Shown piece after piece: positions 55,801 through 59,954 of a DNA stretch of 59,954 nt; the stretch's first letter is position 1; every line of letters begins with the position of its first letter. Source of the DNA: Acinetobacter sp. ANC 4558. Lineage in GTDB: Bacteria; Pseudomonadota; Gammaproteobacteria; Pseudomonadales; Moraxellaceae. Location of the stretch: the NCBI RefSeq assembly GCF_002135375.1, contig NZ_NEGH01000016.1, positions 1-59,954 of the forward strand, read 5' to 3'. The notes under the pieces are model-generated. The model had not been told where the DNA came from. It searched no databases and saw only the letters and a list, made by a program, of their open reading frames with translations. Position numbers and translations under genes: made by a program.

Positions 55801-56400
55801 CGTGCAATGAGTCAGCCGACATTGCAAGGGAAAGCAAAATATGCAGCTTCTTTGATTGCTATGACAACACTATTAGGTGGTTTGGTTGTACAGCTTAAAG
55901 AATTGGCAAACGGCAACGATCCATCAACCATGTGGGATAGTGAAGACCCGAAAAAGACAGTAGACTTTTTTAAACGTGCTTTTGCAGCTGGAGGAGGTTT
56001 ACCAGTTTTAGGTGATATTCTAGTTGCTGGTATGGATCCAAGTGGGCGAGATGCTGGGGATTTTGTTGCAGGGCCTTTAGGTTCTGATTTCACAACAGTA
56101 CTTGCACTGACAATTGGTAACGCAACTCAAGCAGCTAATGGCATTGAAACGAATGCAGGAAATGAAGCTTTTAAATTTGTGAAAAATAAAATACCGGGAC
56201 AAAACCTTTGGTACACGAAAGCAGCAACGAACCGCTTAATATTTAATGAGATACAGGATATTATTGCTCCTGGTTATCGTGAAAAATTACAAAGAAAAGC
56301 AGAGCGTCAATTTGGGCGTACGCAGTGGCTTGGTGATTTTCACTGGGGTTCAGGCTTTGAGCATGTAGATGCTCCTGATTTTGAAAAGGTAATAGAATGA
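52852..56400 (+). CDS. large internal virion protein (T7 gp16-like, without transglycosylase)
   Basis: An 1182-residue, mostly helical protein. The first 560 residues are like the core of gp16-type ejection proteins (MFDEIMGENSPQSEVLANLG, LGGTTLSSVTDQA, NALTAASKVGFTK, MMSKTGLSERAWEVMR). Residues 600-930 form long coiled coils. The C-terminal 180 residues have a hydrophobic segment (YAASLIAMTTLLGGLVVQL) and end with GYREKLQRKAERQF. With the 49777 product it forms the inner channel for DNA entry. Confidence 0.83.
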   Translation: MKEQCKAAVAKALGKASLNQQEAQKIDQRVIDAKKALAKKDRQAWHNLSESEKLIQASEFVAQDIQAQLKRKHKIAAQDILTQSKGFAVLDDTSINLSAAEKVDRMIAAHGDMSGIQSIDTWAKSIASIQHGELTKFYANIKGGMGIFTDKDLVQKIIRERFGVNTGDSVAKSISDKLGNVFENMRERFNRSGGDIGKLDNWGLPQTHSLEKIIKVGKEAWVSKAEQLIDTKQYVHEDGSYYSQKEIRDLLEYSYDSITTNGANKTEIGRQSYGGGSKVTSRHSESRVLHFKDADAWMEYQSEFGGMPFTDLVESHINGLSKDIALVEKLGSNPKGAMRILMDAARKKDAEKGFDHAKTKKTLKRAQTMFDEIMGENSPQSEVLANLGIAYRSMNVGAMLGGTTLSSVTDQAMIKKTANIHGIAWRKVFGEQMSQLNPKNKEDREFAHSLGLATEEMLGSINRWSDDGLTSVHGKSQKLAKASNAIATQVMRVSGLNALTAASKVGFTKLLMEKYGRLSRDKSWSDLKDIDREMMSKTGLSERAWEVMRLADPVVDRKGNQLMSARSIYEIPNEKLLAAMDSDVKALVDNIDGQIKELDNRNVLDDQRIINKMQKTDDIKRQLSKRLLDYANKKDTNAQTEKQALQNRIDLIEAQKEAVAAQADMNAYIKALENQDELKGFIDGITQGKTIDNLTEKAKKLGRTLEELDNKVLLKTTKLNDKIKTFEKDIQGKFVEFNELLKGKVKLSKEKLAKYEDRLSDRLNRYASRRDVIAQKEVDTLNDLKELISVKKEQIETDFEIRKAVVQTRIKGKTDKKIDSSISRNARKNYKSGEDLGYRLGNAERRITELRAKMRNTDSTANKSISEKFKELDKKVRDIDVEFLEYQTRVSERQARRDHVSNTLFKSIDGEKKLLAQKIKDEIASQFQAHLLDEQGMAVLEAGLRERTWMSAGQSKGSGMGEIVKSMLQFKSFSASFLMRHGSRAMSQPTLQGKAKYAASLIAMTTLLGGLVVQLKELANGNDPSTMWDSEDPKKTVDFFKRAFAAGGGLPVLGDILVAGMDPSGRDAGDFVAGPLGSDFTTVLALTIGNATQAANGIETNAGNEAFKFVKNKIPGQNLWYTKAATNRLIFNEIQDIIAPGYREKLQRKAERQFGRTQWLGDFHWGSGFEHVDAPDFEKVIE

Positions 56401-56684
56401 TGAGAATAATAGGATTTATAGCATATTGGGCTTTAGCAATAACGCAATTCTTAGGGGTTTATACTTATTTTGGTGATGTTCTAGATTGGAATGGATTTGT
56501 CGCAGTAATTATAGCATTGCTACTCGGAGGCATTCCCATTGTTGGAACAATTTTAGGAGTTATGGGGGCAACACAGGGATGGGGGTGGGAGTTAGTTCCT
56601 GCTTTATGTTTATACTTATGGCCGTTTATTGTATTTGTAATGCTCGTAATAGTATCGAATCTAACTAATCGTGATAGATACTGA
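56397..56684 (+). CDS. small membrane protein (possible holin-like)
   Basis: A 95-residue protein with three hydrophobic helices and a short charged tail (NLTNRDRY). It overlaps the gp16-like stop by 4 bp (ATGA). The topology would fit a holin, but no lysin gene is next to it in this window, so it may instead be an unrelated late membrane protein. Confidence 0.5.
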   Translation: MMRIIGFIAYWALAITQFLGVYTYFGDVLDWNGFVAVIIALLLGGIPIVGTILGVMGATQGWGWELVPALCLYLWPFIVFVMLVIVSNLTNRDRY

Positions 56685-56711
56685 TTGATTCACCCAAAAA
56701 ACCACAATTCC

Positions 56712-56749
56712 ATCCCCTGTATATATAGACAATATACAGGGGATTTTTT
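56712..56749 (+). terminator. hairpin-T6 element before the small terminase gene (element D)
   Basis: Perfect 13-bp stem ATCCCCTGTATAT / ATATACAGGGGAT, six T, then ATG at 56750. Box ACCCAAAAAACC at 56692-56703. Confidence 0.82.
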
Positions 56750-57085
56750 ATGACTGAAAAAACTAAGGCAGGTCACTTAAAGCCTGAAACCAAAGAGAAA
56801 TTAAAACTTTGTCTTGAAATGGCTGCTACGGATACAGTCGATTTAATGACGGAAGCTTATGGACAGAACCTTTTTGAGAAAGAAGGTCGAGGGGATAAGG
56901 TTTGGCTTTATAAAGGCGCGAAAGAAGCTCTCACATGCATGGAAAAGCTCAAGCGAATTTTAAATGATGATGAGTTATCCGTGGGTGATCCTAATGATCG
57001 GAAAATCTCACCAGAAGCACAGGCAGCAGCTTTGCTTGAAAGTGTTGCTAAGAAACTAGAAGAACGTAAACAGCGACCAAGTTAA
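56750..57085 (+). CDS. terminase small subunit-like (T7 gp18-like)
   Basis: A 111-residue helical protein: KPETKEKLKLCLEMAATDTVDLMTEAYG and ISPEAQAAALLESVAKKLEERKQRPS. The position directly before the large terminase (1-bp overlap) and its size support a DNA-recognition subunit for packaging. Sequence similarity alone is weak. Confidence 0.68.
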   Translation: MTEKTKAGHLKPETKEKLKLCLEMAATDTVDLMTEAYGQNLFEKEGRGDKVWLYKGAKEALTCMEKLKRILNDDELSVGDPNDRKISPEAQAAALLESVAKKLEERKQRPS

Positions 57086-58734
57086 TGATTAAAGTCAGCT
57101 TTGCTGCGTTCTTCTTAATCTATGCGGAAACAATGGGGTGGGATGTTCCTGATTTCCATTTAGATGTCTGTGATTTTTTAGAAGATTATGGGGCACTTGG
57201 TTTGCTTATGATGCCTCGTGGTCATGGTAAATCAACCATGCTTGATATTTATAATGCATGGAAGTTGTTTCGAAATTGCCAACACATGATATTGCATCAA
57301 GGCGCAACAGATACCGATGCTTCAAAATGTAGTCGTGGTACTCAACAAGTAATAGAAAAGCATCCACTTTGCCAAATTATGGGCGTACACAAAGCACGTG
57401 GTGAACTTCAAAAATGGTGGGTGAATGGATCGGATGATGTTCGCCATGGTTCACTACATGCACGTGGGATTTTATCAAACGTCACTGGTGCACGTGCTCA
57501 TGAAATTCAAAATGATGATATTGAAATGCCAGCCAATATTGGCACACCTGAAGCACGTGAAAAATTACGTTATCGAATTTCAGAACAAACACACATTCTT
57601 ATACCAGGTGGACAAAAGTTATTTGTAGGTACGCCACATACACACGATTCACTTTATACAGAAGTAAAGAAGAAAGGGGCAAAGTGCATGATTCTTAAAA
57701 TGTTCGAGTTAGAAAAACGCCTTGAAAATGTAAGTGAATGCTTAAGCGATTTTGACCCTGTTTATATTTTTAGTGGTATCAGTCATTCAGCTAAATTATT
57801 AAAACGTGATGAAGATTATGCAGTCTTTAAAATAGGCAATACATTTAAAATTGTATTAAAAGAAAAACACTACTTGATCGACTTGTATGGTGAAGCTTTA
57901 TGGCCAGAAAGATTTACACCTCAAGTCATGGAAGAACGCCGTAGAGAATGTCGAACTTTAAATGAGTGGGATTCTCAATATCAGATGCATGCTAAGCCTG
58001 TTGGTGATGTGCGTCTTGATCCTGACAAGATGATTCCTTACACCGATGAACCAATCTTAAAACGTGCAAATGGTCGGTTTATCATGATGCTCGGTGAACG
58101 TCAGATTGTAGGAATTACAATGAGATGGGACCCATCATCTGGAAAACTTAAATCAGATATTTCATCAGTGGCTATAGTTCTGCATGACGATTTTGGGGTG
58201 AAGTATTGGCATAGATCGGTTGCATTGACTGGTGATGTTGTGACTCATGATGCATATGGGAATATTACAGGAGGTCAAGTTTGGCAGCTATGCGACTTGA
58301 TAGAACAATTTAATATTCCAAGTGTAACTATTGAGAAGAACGGTATAGGAGAGTTTGCACCTGCATCACTAAAAGGTGCGTTAAAGGCTCGTCGTATTCG
58401 TTGTGGCGTTAAAGCACTTCCTAGTGTCGGTGCTAAAAATAAGCGAATACTAGAAGCGATTGAAGGACCATTATTGTCGGGACTTTTATGGGTTCATACA
58501 TCAGTAATTGATACACCAGAAGAAGGTGAAAATAGCTCAAGACAATATAAAAATATGCGAATGTTTAATCCAGCAATTACAGATCAACCCGATGATGATC
58601 TTGATTCTTTAGCAGGAGCTATTACAGATTCACCTGAGCGAGTCGGGAAAATACACAGACAAAATGAAGTTAATGAGTCGCCTAATTGGAGAACAAGCGG
58701 TGGTGTTGTTGAAGCCACTCTAGACTTTGATTAG
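57085..58734 (+). CDS. terminase large subunit (T7 gp19-like)
   Basis: A 549-residue packaging motor. The ATPase domain has the Walker A motif MPRGHGKST (residues 43-51) and HEIQNDDIEMP as a Walker B-like site near residue 140. The C-terminal nuclease half starts near residue 345 (ITMRWDPSSGKLKSDISSVAIV, with the first metal-binding Asp) and ends with DDDLDSLAGAI. The length is close to that of T7 gp19 (586). Confidence 0.92.
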   Translation: MIKVSFAAFFLIYAETMGWDVPDFHLDVCDFLEDYGALGLLMMPRGHGKSTMLDIYNAWKLFRNCQHMILHQGATDTDASKCSRGTQQVIEKHPLCQIMGVHKARGELQKWWVNGSDDVRHGSLHARGILSNVTGARAHEIQNDDIEMPANIGTPEAREKLRYRISEQTHILIPGGQKLFVGTPHTHDSLYTEVKKKGAKCMILKMFELEKRLENVSECLSDFDPVYIFSGISHSAKLLKRDEDYAVFKIGNTFKIVLKEKHYLIDLYGEALWPERFTPQVMEERRRECRTLNEWDSQYQMHAKPVGDVRLDPDKMIPYTDEPILKRANGRFIMMLGERQIVGITMRWDPSSGKLKSDISSVAIVLHDDFGVKYWHRSVALTGDVVTHDAYGNITGGQVWQLCDLIEQFNIPSVTIEKNGIGEFAPASLKGALKARRIRCGVKALPSVGAKNKRILEAIEGPLLSGLLWVHTSVIDTPEEGENSSRQYKNMRMFNPAITDQPDDDLDSLAGAITDSPERVGKIHRQNEVNESPNWRTSGGVVEATLDFD

Positions 58735-58743
58735 GGGGTAAAT

Positions 58744-59954
58744 ATGGCTGTTCATGAGCAAACGCCATACATTGAATATAAAGCAAATGGAACAACTACA
58801 AATTTTGTACTTCCTTTTGCTTGTAAGGGTAAAGACCATTTAATTGTCACTGTGAATGATCTGGATACCGATGCCGAAGATTGGGGTTTTATTGATAATG
58901 AAGTGAAGTTCAAGTATCCACCATTTCAAGATTCAATTATTAAAATTTGGCGCAATACACCGATTGAAAGACGGTCAACATTTAGAACATTTGATAACTC
59001 ACTTCGTCCTGAAACATTAAATATTGATTTAGATACGTTATGGCTTGTTATGCAAGAGCTTAATGTACGAAATCAAGTTTCTGATAAGCGACTACAAGAA
59101 CTAATGGGCTCGCTTGTTGAAGGACAAATTAATGGTTTACCGTCAGAAATCCTTGCACGAATTTCAGGTGATGAACTCTCTAAATTATTAATATCAATAG
59201 AGCAAAATAGAGCGAATAAGGCTGAAATTTTACTACAGAATGAAAAAGCTTCTAAATTAGAACTTTCAAATGGTTTGGCTCCAAAAGCCGATAAAACTTA
59301 CGTAGATCAACGTGTAATAGATGGTAAAGAATATGATCAAACATTTGATACAGAAGCTGAACTCAGAGCATATACACCAATAAAAATAGGCTTTTTGGCG
59401 AAAGCTTGGGATACACGTAAAGTTTTTCGTTATGTTGCTGGGGTGGAAAAATGGAAAGACTTAGGTCTAAGTGAAAAAGATTTAGCGAATCAGTATACGG
59501 ATGAAAAGTCACAACAGCTAAGTCAAAAAATTAATGATATTCAAACTTTAGATTTTTATACAAAAGAAGCCCAGCAACATCAATGGCAGGGATTGGATGG
59601 TGTCGGTAATATTTTAATTGCAGTAGATGCTGAAGGAAACTTCCAGCAAAACTACCATTATGATTTTCATATCAAGCCTGAAAGTCCGTCATTTCAAATT
59701 GTAGATCGGAACTTAAATTTAATATTTGGAAATAGTGACTTATATTTACGAGACTTTTTCACTAAAAAAAATGAAATAGCGTTCATTACGGTTGATCAAA
59801 ATTTCAACATTCTTAACTCAAATAATCAGCAAGATACTGATCTAGATTTTTCCGAATTAAATTATAGTGCATTAAATCCGAATGCCTTAAAAAACAAAGA
59901 GCCATATTTAAATTATAGCAAGTTATGTGTACAGCAAGATTTTACAGATGATCT
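58744..59954 (+). CDS. tail fibre protein, T7 gp17-like N-terminal domain (cut by window end)
   Basis: The frame is open from the ATG at 58744 to the window end (403 complete codons). A GGGGG ribosome site precedes the ATG. Residues 1-140 (MAVHEQTPYIEYKANGTTTN ... LRPETLNIDLDTLWLVMQEL) are the conserved virion-binding domain of podovirus fibres. Residues 140-270 are a coiled linker. From about 270 the sequence is a new beta-rich domain (HYDFHIKPESPSFQIVDRNL). The receptor-binding or depolymerase part lies outside the window. Confidence 0.9.
   Translation, partial: MAVHEQTPYIEYKANGTTTNFVLPFACKGKDHLIVTVNDLDTDAEDWGFIDNEVKFKYPPFQDSIIKIWRNTPIERRSTFRTFDNSLRPETLNIDLDTLWLVMQELNVRNQVSDKRLQELMGSLVEGQINGLPSEILARISGDELSKLLISIEQNRANKAEILLQNEKASKLELSNGLAPKADKTYVDQRVIDGKEYDQTFDTEAELRAYTPIKIGFLAKAWDTRKVFRYVAGVEKWKDLGLSEKDLANQYTDEKSQQLSQKINDIQTLDFYTKEAQQHQWQGLDGVGNILIAVDAEGNFQQNYHYDFHIKPESPSFQIVDRNLNLIFGNSDLYLRDFFTKKNEIAFITVDQNFNILNSNNQQDTDLDFSELNYSALNPNALKNKEPYLNYSKLCVQQDFTDD

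Larger units (their letters stand above)
28557..59954. mobile_element. prophage, left 31 kb (right end outside the window)
   Basis: The region holds an integrase next to the host gene, a leftward recombination operon, a repressor and Cro-like switch, a replication gene with iterons, and a complete podovirus late operon. The virion genes follow the T7/BPP-1 pattern, while the control region is lambda-like. No T7-type RNA polymerase gene is present. The left attachment site must lie between 28524 and the integrase start, but the core cannot be fixed because the right end is not in the window. All genes look intact, so the prophage may be active. Confidence 0.93.

Noticed and set aside
56397..56684. 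Firm call as holin
   Set aside because: Three helices fit, but no endolysin or spanin gene adjoins it; kept as a membrane protein of unknown role.
58744..59954. Diversity-generating retroelement at the tail fibre, as in phage BPP-1
   Set aside because: No reverse transcriptase gene or template repeat is visible; the end of the fibre gene is outside the window, so only absence here can be stated.

Overview
The window looks like a chromosomal segment of an Acinetobacter-like gammaproteobacterium. The DNA is AT-rich, the 5S rRNA resembles that of Acinetobacter, lpxB stands alone, and accC, accB and aroQ form one operon. It joins the end of an rRNA operon and about 28 kb of host genes (1-28.55 kb) to the left 31 kb of a prophage that continues past the right edge.

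Host part: 23S-5S spacer and 5S rRNA with terminator; a YagU-like membrane protein; argF; a TetR regulator; prpBC of the methylcitrate cycle, with no aconitase or prpD gene after them; two small hypothetical genes with a candidate minus-strand small RNA between them; a LysE exporter; a decayed UvrD-type helicase; an ABM-fold monooxygenase; a DUF2798 gene with an apparent one-base frameshift at its start; an MFS transporter; aroQ-accB-accC; ispF; an atypical tyrosine phosphatase; a DAHP synthase; a TauE-type permease; a PiuB-like DUF3649/PepSY/DUF3325 iron operon with a Fur-box-like site upstream; lpxB; a 5'-nucleotidase lipoprotein; and a thiolase/FabG/MaoC set for acyl-CoA metabolism. Inside the thiolase gene lies a 21-nt match to an Illumina adapter followed by nine A, so that stretch of the consensus is very probably artefactual.

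Prophage part: integrase and a convergent small HTH gene; a leftward operon with a RecT annealase and a Cas4/RecB-like exonuclease; a repressor operon that also encodes a membrane protein and a lipoprotein (the position of lambda rexAB); a rightward YdaS/Cro-like gene; and a replication gene with 18-bp iterons inside it. Six copies of one 16-bp palindrome, three at each of two divergent control regions, give a lambda-like OL/OR layout. Two reverse-strand accessory genes (DUF3800-like and DUF2971) separate early from late genes. The late genes are a T7/BPP-1-like podovirus set: portal, Bbp19-like protein, scaffold, capsid, tail tubes, ejection proteins, terminase and tail fibre (cut by the window end).

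The most unusual signal is in the late operon. Four gene starts (39246, 43773, 52852, 56750) share a 12-nt box close to ACCCAACAAACC, then a terminator-like hairpin, then six or seven T directly followed by ATG. The only purine-rich ribosome-binding candidates lie in the 3' arm of the hairpin. This suggests a shared control element for termination, antitermination or translation.
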